DNA from: Paeniglutamicibacter psychrophenolicus
Lineage (GTDB): Bacteria; Actinomycetota; Actinomycetes; Actinomycetales; Micrococcaceae
Direction of reading: 5' to 3'
NCBI RefSeq assembly: GCF_030812255.1
Contig: NZ_JAUSSH010000002.1
Location: 372,001 to 436,000 of the forward strand
DNA length: 64,000 nucleotides
Shown: positions 8,988-17,661 of the stretch, piece by piece
Numbering within the stretch: the first letter of the stretch is position 1
Layout: the number at the start of each line of letters is the position of its first letter
Program-made: the position numbers and the translations under genes
The notes under the pieces: generated by a model
The model's database searches: none
Told to the model about the DNA's origin: nothing
What the model saw: the letters and a program-made list of their open reading frames with translations, nothing else

Positions 8988-10103
8988 ATGAAGATACAAG
9001 CTGAGTGGATGCGCGGAGGTACCAGCAAATGCTGGGTCTTCGAAACCGATCACCTGGACACGACCACAACCGGTTTGGATGAACTGCTTCCGCGGATGTT
9101 CGGCAGCCCCGACCAGCGACAGATTGACGGCGTCGGCGGGGCAACCTCGACAACCAGCAAGGCGGTGATCCTCCACCGGTCATCCGATCCCGAGATCGAT
9201 GTGGAATTCACCTTTGCCCAGGTCGGCATCGAAGAGGCCACGGTGGACTGGGGAAGCAACTGCGGAAATTGCTCCGCGGTCGTGGGGCTGTATGCAATCG
9301 AGAAGGGGTGGGTGCTCCCGCAGACAGACGCAACCCGGATCACCACCCGCAACACGAACACCGGGCAGGTCATTATCCAGCGGGTGCCCACCCCCGGAGG
9401 GGCCCTGCCCATCGTCCCGGATGCGCACATGCCCGGCGTCGTGTTTCCCGGGTACAAGGTCGGACTCGGATTCCGGGATCCGGCGGGCATGACCACGGGA
9501 AGCCTGCTGCCCTCGGGCGCGGCCAACGACTCGCTCACCGCTGACGGAACACAGTGGACCGTGTCCATGGTGGACGCGGGAGCCCCCGTGGTCATCGTCC
9601 GTGCCGAGGACCTGGGATTGGACGTTGCCCGGTACGACACGTGGGTCGGCGGAGTCGAACTGCAACTGGACACCCTGGAAAAAATCCGCCGGCAGGCAGC
9701 CGTGCTCATGGGGCTCGCGGCCACCTCCTCCGAGGCCGCCCGGGCCATCCCCAAGGTCGCGATCGTCGGTGCCCCGGCCTCCGACGCGAATTGCGACGTG
9801 AACGTCATGATGCTCTCGATGGGCAAACCCCACCCGGCGCTGGCCATTACCGGAAGCATTGCACTGACTCTTGCCGCACGGACCCCCGGAACCGTGCTGA
9901 GCGACATCACCGGCACCACGCCGCATGCCACGTTGCGGCTGCGCACCCCCGCGGGCGTGATCGAGACGTGGAGCGAGGAGCGAGACGGTTCGCTGCTGGT
10001 CGGCGTCGACCGAACGGCCCGCACCATCGCCAGTGCCACCATTCACCTCCCCGAGGCCATCGGCAGCGCCGCCGAAGCCTCACTAGCAAGCGCCAGTTAC
10101 TGA
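8988..10103 (+). CDS. PrpF-family isomerase (second copy)
   Basis: 371 residues, clearly homologous to the PrpF protein at 3697 along its whole length: WMRGGTSKCWVF, STTSKAVI, TVDWGSNCGNCSAVV and the late MMLSMGKPHPALAITGS block are all conserved, so the predicted catalytic Lys and Cys are present. It ends with a normal stop after ASASY. The start ATG has AGGA six bases upstream. It is followed 11 bases later by a MatC-type carrier, so the isomerase probably acts on a di- or tricarboxylate delivered by that carrier. As with the first copy, no aconitase or methylcitrate synthase is near, so 2-methylaconitate itself is only one possibility; 4-oxalomesaconate or trans-aconitate type acids fit equally. 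Confidence 0.88.
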   Translation: MKIQAEWMRGGTSKCWVFETDHLDTTTTGLDELLPRMFGSPDQRQIDGVGGATSTTSKAVILHRSSDPEIDVEFTFAQVGIEEATVDWGSNCGNCSAVVGLYAIEKGWVLPQTDATRITTRNTNTGQVIIQRVPTPGGALPIVPDAHMPGVVFPGYKVGLGFRDPAGMTTGSLLPSGAANDSLTADGTQWTVSMVDAGAPVVIVRAEDLGLDVARYDTWVGGVELQLDTLEKIRRQAAVLMGLAATSSEAARAIPKVAIVGAPASDANCDVNVMMLSMGKPHPALAITGSIALTLAARTPGTVLSDITGTTPHATLRLRTPAGVIETWSEERDGSLLVGVDRTARTIASATIHLPEAIGSAAEASLASASY

Positions 10104-10114
10104 GGAGCCACACC

Positions 10115-11563
10115 ATGACCAAGACAGCATTGAAGCCCGCCCCGCCGGCCGAGGCCGACGTTCGCGCGCCGTCATCCGTGCGACCGGACCGCAACCGCCG
10201 TGTCATGCTTATTGCGGTTGCCGCGATCGCATTCCTCGGTCTGCTCGCCCTCGTCATGGGGCGTGCCATTTTCTCCCCGGCGGCCGCCGCTGATTCGGAG
10301 CCGCCCATGACTTCCACGCAGATCATCCCCCTGGTCATCCTCGTCGTGATGTTTATCGTTGCGACGAAATGGCCCGTGAACATCGGCGTGATGGGGCTGG
10401 TCGCCTCCTTTGGCGTCGGCTACTTCATGCTCGGCATGAGCGACAAGGAGATCCTGGCGGACTTCCCGGCCAGCATCGTGCTGACCATCATCGGCGTCAC
10501 CTACTTCTTCAGCATGGCCCAGCACAACGGGACCATCGACATCATCGTCCGCAGCTGCGTGCGCATGGTGCGCGGCAAGACGATGCTGCTGCCATGGGTG
10601 TTCTTCCTGGTCGCCGCCGCACTGACCTCCCTGGGCACCTTCTCCCCGGCCGCGGTGGCCCTGCTGGCCCCCGCCGCCATCGGCTTCGCCTACGAATCCC
10701 GGATCCATCCGGTGCTCATGGGCGCCTTCATCATCAACGGCGCCCACGCCGGCGGATTCTCGCCGCTGTCCGTGGCCGGCGTGCTGGTGCACGACATTGC
10801 CCTGGAAAACGGCTTCCCGATCTCTCCCGGTGCACTCTTTGTCGCCAGCTTCGTCATCAACCTCATTCTTTCCGTGCTGACCCTCGTGGTGTTCGCACTC
10901 CTGGGCAAGCTGCGCGACGGCGACGGCATCAAGCACATCGCCGAGGAAGCTGCGGCCAGCATCCGTCCCCGGGGACAGCAGATCTTCACGCTCCTGCTGA
11001 TCGGCGCGATGCTCGTTTGCGCCCTGGGCTTCGGTCTGCCCATCGGCTTTGTCGCCCTGACCGCCGGCTTGCTGCTGGCCCTTTTTAACATCAAGGCGCA
11101 GCAAAAGTTCGTCGCCGGGATCTCCTGGTCGACCGTGCTGCTGGTGGCGGGCATGATCACCTACGTCTCGCTGCTCACGCATGTTGGCGTCATCGACACC
11201 CTGGCCCACAAGGCCCTGGCCCTGGGCGCACCCATCCTGATCGCGCTGGTGCTGTGTTACGTGATCGGCGTCGGCTCGGCCTTCGCCTCCTCCACCGCCC
11301 TGCTGGCAGCGTTCATCCCGCTGGCCGGTCCGCTGCTGGCAGTGAGCTCGCTGAGCGCCTCCGGCACGGTCGCGGCCATCGCGATCGCCGCAACCGTCGT
11401 GGACGTTTCACCCTTCTCCACCGCCGGCGCCCTGGTGGTTGCCAACGCGAGGGAAGATGACCGCCAGCGCGTCTACAAGCAGCTGATGTACTACGCAGGT
11501 GGGATCGTCCTGGTGGCCCCCGCACTGGCCTGGGCATTGCTGGTCCCCACCGGGATCATGTAA
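10115..11563 (+). CDS. MatC-type dicarboxylate carrier (SLC13/CitM-like permease)
   Basis: 482-residue integral membrane protein. A hydrophilic N-terminus (about 30 residues) and an extra first membrane segment (about 32-50) precede the MatC N-terminal domain (IIPLVILVVMFIVATKWPVN onward) and about ten further membrane segments, including the conserved TSLGTFSPAAVALLAP and GVGSAFASSTALLAAFIPL blocks typical of dicarboxylate carriers. The ATG follows GAGGAG. It shares an operon with prpF2 and is closed by the terminator at 11584. Malonate/dicarboxylate uptake is the described role of MatC; the actual substrate here is unknown and is probably what PrpF2 isomerises. Confidence 0.82.
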   Translation: MTKTALKPAPPAEADVRAPSSVRPDRNRRVMLIAVAAIAFLGLLALVMGRAIFSPAAAADSEPPMTSTQIIPLVILVVMFIVATKWPVNIGVMGLVASFGVGYFMLGMSDKEILADFPASIVLTIIGVTYFFSMAQHNGTIDIIVRSCVRMVRGKTMLLPWVFFLVAAALTSLGTFSPAAVALLAPAAIGFAYESRIHPVLMGAFIINGAHAGGFSPLSVAGVLVHDIALENGFPISPGALFVASFVINLILSVLTLVVFALLGKLRDGDGIKHIAEEAAASIRPRGQQIFTLLLIGAMLVCALGFGLPIGFVALTAGLLLALFNIKAQQKFVAGISWSTVLLVAGMITYVSLLTHVGVIDTLAHKALALGAPILIALVLCYVIGVGSAFASSTALLAAFIPLAGPLLAVSSLSASGTVAAIAIAATVVDVSPFSTAGALVVANAREDDRQRVYKQLMYYAGGIVLVAPALAWALLVPTGIM

Positions 11564-11583
11564 ACACCCGAGTCAATGTCGAC

Positions 11584-11621
11584 GAGTAGGCAGGAGCCCG
11601 AGACCGGGCGCCTGCCTACTC
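11584..11621 (+). terminator. Long stem-loop terminator after matC
   Basis: Arms GAGTAGGCAGG (11584-11594) and CCTGCCTACTC (11611-11621) with an inner GCCCG/CGGGC pair and AGAC loop. It lies 20 bases after the stop of the carrier and between convergent genes, so it may serve both strands. Confidence 0.7.
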
Positions 11622-11725
11622 TTCGTGTACGCCCAGCATGGACATTTGCTTGGAGGTGAGAGTCCTCTGAAGGAGAAGGTGGTTTAACTTCTAGCCAATG
11701 GCAACTGCTTCATGAAATCGCCGTG

Positions 11726-12487
11726 CTAGGGCGCGGCGGCGCCCGTCATGGCCCGCACCGCGTCGCGCAGCGGTTCCTCGACGCGGGCAACATATTCCTG
11801 CCGGGACTCGCGTGCCATCGGGGTTGGGGCGCTGAAGGCGGCCAGCTGTCCGCGGGGAAGCTCAAAGGCCATGGACATCGTCCGGATCCCGGCGGTGTGC
11901 TCCTCCTCCACCAATGCATATCCGCGTGTCCGGGCCAGCTGGACCTGTTTCAGGATCTGCCCGGGGTCGGTTAGCGTGTGCTTCGTGCGGGGTTCGGGCG
12001 CCGTTGCCTCCAGCAGCCTGGTGGCGCCGTCGCCCGGGAGCAGGGAGAGCATGGCCCGGCCCATGGCCGTGCAATAGGCCGGCAGCAGCCGGCCGCGCTG
12101 GACCTGGATGGCCAGCTCGTGGTCCGTTTGGATGTCCAGGACGTTGAGCACCTCCTGGCCCTTGAGCAGGGTGAGCGTGCTGGTCTCGTTGATGCGGCGG
12201 GTCAGTTCCTCCAGGACGGGACGGGCCCGCAGCGTGGGGTCGTTTGCGGCCAGGAAGGGATCCGAGAGCTCGAGCAGCTTGGCCTGGGCCGAAAAGCGTC
12301 CACCGTGGTGGGTGAAGTACCCCAGCTCGGTCAGCGTGCTTAGGTAGCGCCGGGCGGCCGCGGGGGACATGCCCACCCGCTCGGCAACCTCGGAGAGGGT
12401 CAGTGGGGAACCGTCAAATGCGGAAATCACCGCCAATCCGCGTTCGAACGCCTGGACGTACTCGTTGCGGGGGGACCCTGCATCCAT
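11726..12487 (-). CDS. IclR-family regulator, PcaR/PcaU subgroup
   Basis: 253 residues: N-terminal winged helix (YVQAFERGLAVISAF, SEVAERVGMSPAAARRYLSTL) and the C-terminal IclR effector domain with the PcaR-type blocks RVGRLL-like and AYCTAMGRAMLS, where the pocket residues lie, and the final VEEPLRDAVRAM helix. The ATG at 12487 has AAGGAC upstream. It is transcribed divergently from the ABC importer operon at 12620, and the intergenic region holds a long dyad (12569-12605) of the kind IclR proteins bind. PcaR/PcaU relatives usually control aromatic acid catabolism, so the importer's substrate may be an aromatic or amino-acid-like acid; that is inference. Confidence 0.85.
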   Translation of the reverse strand: MDAGSPRNEYVQAFERGLAVISAFDGSPLTLSEVAERVGMSPAAARRYLSTLTELGYFTHHGGRFSAQAKLLELSDPFLAANDPTLRARPVLEELTRRINETSTLTLLKGQEVLNVLDIQTDHELAIQVQRGRLLPAYCTAMGRAMLSLLPGDGATRLLEATAPEPRTKHTLTDPGQILKQVQLARTRGYALVEEEHTAGIRTMSMAFELPRGQLAAFSAPTPMARESRQEYVARVEEPLRDAVRAMTGAAAP

Positions 12488-12568
12488 GGTGTTGTCCTTC
12501 AAGTGGCTTAATAGTCGCGATCTCGGGGGACACAACCCTTGACGGGAGAGCTGCGTCACACCAATACT

Positions 12569-12605
12569 GTTTCGTGTAGCGAATATCATTTTCGCACAAC
12601 GAAAC
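12569..12605. promoter_or_regulatory. 37-base nested dyad, probable IclR operator
   Basis: Symmetric arrangement GTTTCGT (12569-12575), GCGAA (12579-12583), 7-base centre, TTCGC (12591-12595), ACGAAAC (12599-12605), with equal 3-base gaps. The two 15-base arms agree at most positions. It lies 15 bases before the first ABC gene and 81 bases before the IclR start. PcaU/PcaR operators are likewise built from repeated 10-base TTCG-type elements, so this is a good candidate for the binding site of the IclR protein. Confidence 0.65.
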
Positions 12606-12619
12606 CGAAAGGTGAAGAG

Positions 12620-13531
12620 ATGCGCCGCAAATTGTTCACGGTCACCGCATCCGTCTCGCTGTGCCTGGCTGCGACCCTGGCACTGGGCGGCTGCGTGGTC
12701 CTGCGTCCCGGTGCCTCCGCCAACGAGGCGGGCGCGGAACAGGTCGAAGCACATACCCAAATCGTCGAGCTCCCGGAATCGGTGCGCGACCGGGGGACGC
12801 TGGTCATCGGATCCCAGCTCGCCTCCCCGCCGCTGATCTTCCAGCGCGAGGGCGGCAACAAGATCCAGGGCATCAACAAGGACATCGCCGACGAGGTCGG
12901 CAAGCGCCTGGGCGTGAAGATCGAATGGAAGCAGTTCCCCTTCGCCGGGCTGATCCCCGCCGTGCAGTCCGGACAGGTGGACGCGGGCATGGATTTGATC
13001 GGCGACACCGACAAGCGCCGGGCCGCCGTGGACTTCGCCAACTACATGAACCAGGCGACCTCCCCGCTGGTGCGCCGCGGCAACCCGCATGACATCAACT
13101 CGGCGGCGGACCTCTGCGGCCTACCCGTGGCCATCGTCCGCGGCGGGGTCCAGCTTGATCTGGCCGAGGAAACCAGCACGAAATGCGTGGCCGAGGGCAA
13201 GAAGCCGGTGGAAATCAACCAGTACGGCGCTCCGGGCGACGCCCGGCTTTCGGTGCAGGCGGGCCGCGACGCGGCCTTCCTGGGCAACACCCCGGTGATG
13301 CGCTACATCTCCGAACAGGAAGCCACCCGCTCCGTCTTCGAAATGGGCGGCGAGGCGACCTACCAGCTGCAGCCCATCGGGATCATCACCTCCAAGGGCA
13401 ACCGCGAAGTCCACGACTCGATCCAGTCGGCCCTGGACCTGATGCAGGCCGACGGCACCATCGCCGCGATCCTGAAGGAATGGCGCACCGAGGACCTCGC
13501 CCTGGACGCACCCGCAAAGGAAACCAAATGA
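12620..13531 (+). CDS. ABC importer substrate-binding lipoprotein (family 3)
   Basis: 303 residues. A type II signal peptide (MRRKLFTVTASVSLCLAA then LALGGC) predicts lipidation of the Cys near residue 30 and attachment to the outer face of the membrane. The mature part is a family-3 solute-binding protein, the class for polar amino acids and opines: RGTLVIGSQLASPPLIF, the domain-1 GINKDIADEVGKRLGV block and GQVDAGMDLIGDT. AAAGGTGAAG precedes the ATG. It overlaps the permease gene by four bases (ATGA), so the two are translationally coupled. Substrate identity cannot be read; the linked IclR regulator and hydrolase suggest a degradable compound rather than a common amino acid. Confidence 0.85.
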   Translation: MRRKLFTVTASVSLCLAATLALGGCVVLRPGASANEAGAEQVEAHTQIVELPESVRDRGTLVIGSQLASPPLIFQREGGNKIQGINKDIADEVGKRLGVKIEWKQFPFAGLIPAVQSGQVDAGMDLIGDTDKRRAAVDFANYMNQATSPLVRRGNPHDINSAADLCGLPVAIVRGGVQLDLAEETSTKCVAEGKKPVEINQYGAPGDARLSVQAGRDAAFLGNTPVMRYISEQEATRSVFEMGGEATYQLQPIGIITSKGNREVHDSIQSALDLMQADGTIAAILKEWRTEDLALDAPAKETK

Positions 13532-14412
13532 CCAACGCATTGCTGTCCCAACGCCAGACCGCACTGGCCGGGGCCACCGACCGGGTGGCTGCCAAGCGCC
13601 ACCCCTGGCGCATCGTCTTCGGGCTGCTGGCCGCCGCCGTGGTGGTGTGGGGTGCGCTGAACCTCTGGCTCAACCCGGCCCTGGACCACGGCACCATCCT
13701 GAAGTACCTCACCGCCGAGTCGATCCTCACCGGCGTGAAGAACACCATCGTGCTGGCGGTCATCGCCATGGTGATCGGCACAGTGGGCGGCTACCTGGTC
13801 GCCGTGATGCGGCTGTCCCACAACCCCGTGCTGCGGGCCATCGGCTTCGGATATGTCGCGTTGATCCGCAGCATCCCGCTGCTGGTGCTGATCCTGTTCA
13901 TGGGCAACCTGGCGCTCTTCTGGTCGCGGGTGGACATCGTGAACCCGTTCAACCACGCCGAGGTCTGGGCCGGCTGGGATATGAACGACCTGGTCACCCC
14001 GTTCATCGCCTCGATCCTGGCGCTGGCCATCAACGAGGCCGCCTACATGGGTGAGGTCATCCGTTCGGGCCTGCGCTCGGTGGACCAGGGCCAGCGCGAG
14101 GCCGCCACCGCCCTGGGCCTGGGCTCGCGGCACACCATGTCCAAGGTCATCCTGCCCCAGGCCATGCGGGTGATCCTGCCACCGGCCGGCAGCCAATTCG
14201 TGACCATGATCAAGATGACCTCGCTGGTCTCGGTGATCGCCGGTGGCGACCTGCTGACCGAGGCCCAGAACATCGCGGCCACCAACCTGCGCACGCTCGA
14301 ACTGCTGGTGATCGCCTCCGCCTGGTACCTGCTGGTCACCGGGATCGCGACCATCGGCCAGTCCATCCTCGAACACCGCCTTGAGCGCGGCCAGAGAAGG
14401 GTATCGATCTGA
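13528..14412 (+). CDS. ABC importer permease (HisM/GlnP type)
   Basis: 294 residues with five to six membrane segments and the binding-protein-dependent transport motif [30 protein letters not shown], where the EAA loop contacts the ATPase. Residues 1-35 form a hydrophilic N-terminus before the first membrane segment. It begins inside the stop of the binding protein and ends two bases before the ATPase gene, giving one transcription unit 12620-16050. There is only one permease gene, so it presumably works as a homodimer. Confidence 0.88.
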   Translation: MTNALLSQRQTALAGATDRVAAKRHPWRIVFGLLAAAVVVWGALNLWLNPALDHGTILKYLTAESILTGVKNTIVLAVIAMVIGTVGGYLVAVMRLSHNPVLRAIGFGYVALIRSIPLLVLILFMGNLALFWSRVDIVNPFNHAEVWAGWDMNDLVTPFIASILALAINEAAYMGEVIRSGLRSVDQGQREAATALGLGSRHTMSKVILPQAMRVILPPAGSQFVTMIKMTSLVSVIAGGDLLTEAQNIAATNLRTLELLVIASAWYLLVTGIATIGQSILEHRLERGQRRVSI

Positions 14413-14414
14413 TC

Positions 14415-15182
<768 letters not shown>

Positions 15183-15213
15183 GACCCGGAACCAAGAAGA
15201 AGGAAGACATCAC

Positions 15214-16050
15214 GTGAAAAGCTCACTCGTCCTGCTGGGCACCGGCGGCGGACCCACCCCCAAGTCCGAGCGCAATGCCGCCTGCAACGCGATTGTGGTG
15301 GGGGACGCCACCTACATCATCGACGCGGGAAACGGGATCGCACGGCAAATGGCCTTCGCGAAACTGCCCTTCGATTCGATCCGGGCCATGGGAATCACCC
15401 ACCACCACTCGGACCACAACGCCGATGCCGGGACGCTGCTGCACCTGGCCTGGTGCGCCAACCTGCAGGGCCCGGTGGAAACCTTCGGCCCGGCGCCCTG
15501 GTCGAAGATCTGGGAATCCTTCCTGGCCTACGCCGACACCGATGTCCAGATCCGCAAGGTCGACGAGGGCCGCCCCGATTTCGCCGCCATGGTCACCGCC
15601 AAGGACGTGGTGGACCCCGGCGTGGTCTACGAGGACGACCGCGTGCGGATCACCGCGGCGTGGGTCAACCACCCGCCGATCCCGGCCCTGGCCTACCGGG
15701 TGGACACCGAGGACCGCTCCTACGTCATTTCCGGCGACACCACCCCGTGCGAAAGCCTCATTGAGCTGGCCCGGGGGGCGGATGTGCTGGTGCACGAGGT
15801 CATGCACATCCCAAGCATCGACCCGCTGCTCAAGCGTTCCAACGGGGCCCGGCTGCGCGAACACCTCATCAATTCCCACACTTCCTCCACGGACGTCGGC
15901 GGCATTGCCGAACAGGCCGGCGTCGGGCAGTTGGTGCTCTCGCACTTCGTGCCGGGCAGCCCGGCGGTCCCCGAGGAGATCTGGCTTGCAGATGCACGTG
16001 CGGGTTTCGGCGGGAAGATCGTGGCCGGCAAGGACCTCATGGTCATCTAG
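15214..16050 (+). CDS. Metallo-beta-lactamase-fold hydrolase of the importer operon
   Basis: 278 residues starting at GTG (AAGGAAG eight bases upstream). It has the metal-binding motif HHHSDHN (about residues 66-72), a later Asp in SGDTTP, and His residues in VHEVMH and LSHFVPG, the set expected for a two-metal site of the ribonuclease Z/arylsulfatase-like branch of the superfamily. There is no signal peptide, so it should be cytoplasmic. It is the last gene of the ABC operon, 31 bases after the ATPase, and plausibly hydrolyses the imported compound (ester, lactone or sulfate ester). Which bond it cleaves is unknown. Confidence 0.82.
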   Translation: MKSSLVLLGTGGGPTPKSERNAACNAIVVGDATYIIDAGNGIARQMAFAKLPFDSIRAMGITHHHSDHNADAGTLLHLAWCANLQGPVETFGPAPWSKIWESFLAYADTDVQIRKVDEGRPDFAAMVTAKDVVDPGVVYEDDRVRITAAWVNHPPIPALAYRVDTEDRSYVISGDTTPCESLIELARGADVLVHEVMHIPSIDPLLKRSNGARLREHLINSHTSSTDVGGIAEQAGVGQLVLSHFVPGSPAVPEEIWLADARAGFGGKIVAGKDLMVI

Positions 16051-16087
16051 GGCACAGCGCATGGTGCGTTGCGGTCCCGTGTTTGCA

Positions 16088-16118
16088 GCCGGAGTCGGCC
16101 ACCGTCTACGGCTCCGGC
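16088..16118. terminator. Stem-loop between convergent genes
   Basis: Arms GCCGGAG (16088-16094) and CTCCGGC (16112-16118) in the 78-base gap between the hydrolase and the UPF0158 gene. No T-run is visible, so this is a weak terminator call for either strand. Confidence 0.4.
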
Positions 16119-16128
16119 CTGGGGCAAC

Positions 16129-16569
16129 CTATGGGCTTTGTGAATCAGCGCCGTGCCCGGGATCCTCGATGGCCTTGATGCCGACCAGCCACTCGATCAC
16201 GACCTGGTTCATGGCTTCGTTCTTGAACGTGAACCAGTCCTCGCGTTCCTTGGGGAAGTATTCGAGGGCGTCCCTGAAATGCCGGAAGGGCTTGCTGCGG
16301 ACCAGCGCCTGTTCCAGCTTCCTCCGTGCCTCGCCGTCGGGAAGACCCACGGTGAAGTCCTCCATGTGCCGATAGGACTCGTAGGATTCGAGGGGATCGA
16401 CGGAAGCGTAGTTTCCCTCTTCGATTTCATCCTCGGTGAGATCTTCGTCGAGCCCCGGCACAATGACCTCCCCGGTATCGAGGTTGAGGTAGTACTCGTG
16501 GCCAGTTGAGCGGTCGTTCTGCATCGCCCAGGCAATTTCTTCCAGATTAAGATTCTCGAGTTTTAGCAT
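16129..16569 (-). CDS. UPF0158-family protein
   Basis: 146 residues, small acidic cytoplasmic protein. It fits UPF0158: an N-terminal LEEIAWAMQ block, a strand pair around EYYLNLDTGEVI, an acidic patch with LTEDEIEE, and the closing FRHFRDAL, REDWFTFKNEAM and VVIEWLVGI helices. The family has no settled function. Two adjacent ATG codons at 16572 and 16569 are possible starts; the second lies at better distance from AAGGA. The frame is open further upstream to 16653, but without a ribosome binding site. Confidence 0.75.
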   Translation of the reverse strand: MLKLENLNLEEIAWAMQNDRSTGHEYYLNLDTGEVIVPGLDEDLTEDEIEEGNYASVDPLESYESYRHMEDFTVGLPDGEARRKLEQALVRSKPFRHFRDALEYFPKEREDWFTFKNEAMNQVVIEWLVGIKAIEDPGHGADSQSP

Positions 16570-16704
16570 CATGCTTCCTTGCCGCGCGTCGGTGCACTGT
16601 TCCCTTTCAGCCTTGCGCCTGGGCCGTGTACGCGCAAGATCTGCAAGGGACATAAACCCGCCCGCATGGCGCAGGTCCGAACCAGGGCATCGATGCCTCC
16701 GGCG

Positions 16705-17580
16705 CTACTGCCCACCACCCAGGCCACCGACCTCCAGGTGGCCCAGTCGGCCGGGATCCGCCAGGACGTCGAGGCCGGTGATCCTGCCCTCCCGAAAAGT
16801 GAACGCCATGATGGACACGACCTGTCCGTGAAGCACCGCGGCCACGCCGGGACGCCCATCGACCAGGATCGGTGTCGAGTGGGCGGCAAGCCGCGCCGAG
16901 AGCACCGCCTGCTCCGCGATGGCGGCCGATCCTTCGACCACGCGGTGGCCGGTGCCGTAGTCGACGCGCAGCACCGCGGATTCGTCCAACAGACCCAGCA
17001 GCGCCGTAAAGTTTCCCTGCTGCGCCGCAACCAGCCAAGCGTCCACGAGCTCGCGCGTACGGTGCGGTCCGGGCCGTGCGGGATCGGGGGCTCCGCGCAA
17101 GTGCCGGCGGGCACGGGAGGCCAGCTGCCGGGACGCCGGAACCGATTTCCCCAGCACCTCGGCCACCTGGTCAAAAGGCTGTCCGAAGACATCGTGCAGG
17201 ATGAAGGCCACCCGCTCGGCGGGGCTGAGGGTCTCGAGGACAACCAGCAGGGCCACGCCCACCTGGTCGCCGCGCTCGGCTTCTTCCGCCGGGTCACCAC
17301 CCAGGGCAACCGGTTCATCACGCCACGGCTCGACCTGCCAGGAATATTCGCGCGAGGGGCGGGGAGCCCGCAACATGTCCAGGCTCACCCGGGAGACCAC
17401 CGTTGTCAGCCAAGCCTCAAGGTTCACGATCGCCCCGGCATCGCTGCGCTCCAGGCGCAGCCACGATTCCTGCACCGCGTCCTGGGCATCGGCGTCAGAG
17501 GAGAGCAGCCGGTTGGCGATGGACAGCAGCCGCGGACGGGACCGCTCGAAGCGGGCGGCGAGATCTTCTTTCACTGTCAT
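16705..17580 (-). CDS. ECF sigma factor with SnoaL-like C-terminal domain (ECF41/SigJ-like)
   Basis: 291 residues. Region 2 (RLLSIANRLLSSDADAQDAVQESWLRL), region 4 (LSPAERVAFILHDVFGQPFDQVAEVLGKS) and a C-terminal NTF2/SnoaL-like domain of about 120 residues (ELVDAWLVAAQQGN onward). This three-part layout is that of ECF41-type factors, which lack an anti-sigma factor and are controlled by their own tail. The WLPEP linker motif typical of the group is only weakly matched here (WQVEPWRDEP). Such factors usually sit beside an oxidoreductase, epimerase or carboxymuconolactone decarboxylase, and here the neighbour is an NAD(P)-binding oxidoreductase at 17662, transcribed divergently. Confidence 0.85.
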   Translation of the reverse strand: MTVKEDLAARFERSRPRLLSIANRLLSSDADAQDAVQESWLRLERSDAGAIVNLEAWLTTVVSRVSLDMLRAPRPSREYSWQVEPWRDEPVALGGDPAEEAERGDQVGVALLVVLETLSPAERVAFILHDVFGQPFDQVAEVLGKSVPASRQLASRARRHLRGAPDPARPGPHRTRELVDAWLVAAQQGNFTALLGLLDESAVLRVDYGTGHRVVEGSAAIAEQAVLSARLAAHSTPILVDGRPGVAAVLHGQVVSIMAFTFREGRITGLDVLADPGRLGHLEVGGLGGGQ

Positions 17581-17606
17581 GTCAATTCCTTGTCCTCTTG
17601 ACCGTC
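17580..17606 (+). promoter_or_regulatory. Candidate ECF41-type promoter for the NAD(P)-binding gene
   Basis: TGTCAAT (17580-17586), 16-base spacer, CGTC (17603-17606). As I recall, ECF41 promoters are TGTCACA, 16-17 bases, CGTC; five of seven -35 positions and all of -10 agree. It points to the gene at 17662 and overlaps the sigma gene's start codon. Confidence 0.5.
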
Positions 17607-17614
17607 ATCATACC

Positions 17615-17641
17615 GACGAGGCACAGGGCCTCGACGTGACA
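17615..17641 (-). promoter_or_regulatory. Candidate ECF41-type promoter for the sigma gene itself
   Basis: Read on the minus strand: TGTCACG (17641-17635), 16-base spacer, CGTC (17618-17615), 35 bases before the sigma factor ATG. Six of seven -35 positions match the remembered consensus. This suggests autoregulation. Confidence 0.55.
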
Positions 17642-17661
17642 AAGGAAGAAGGAAAAGAACC

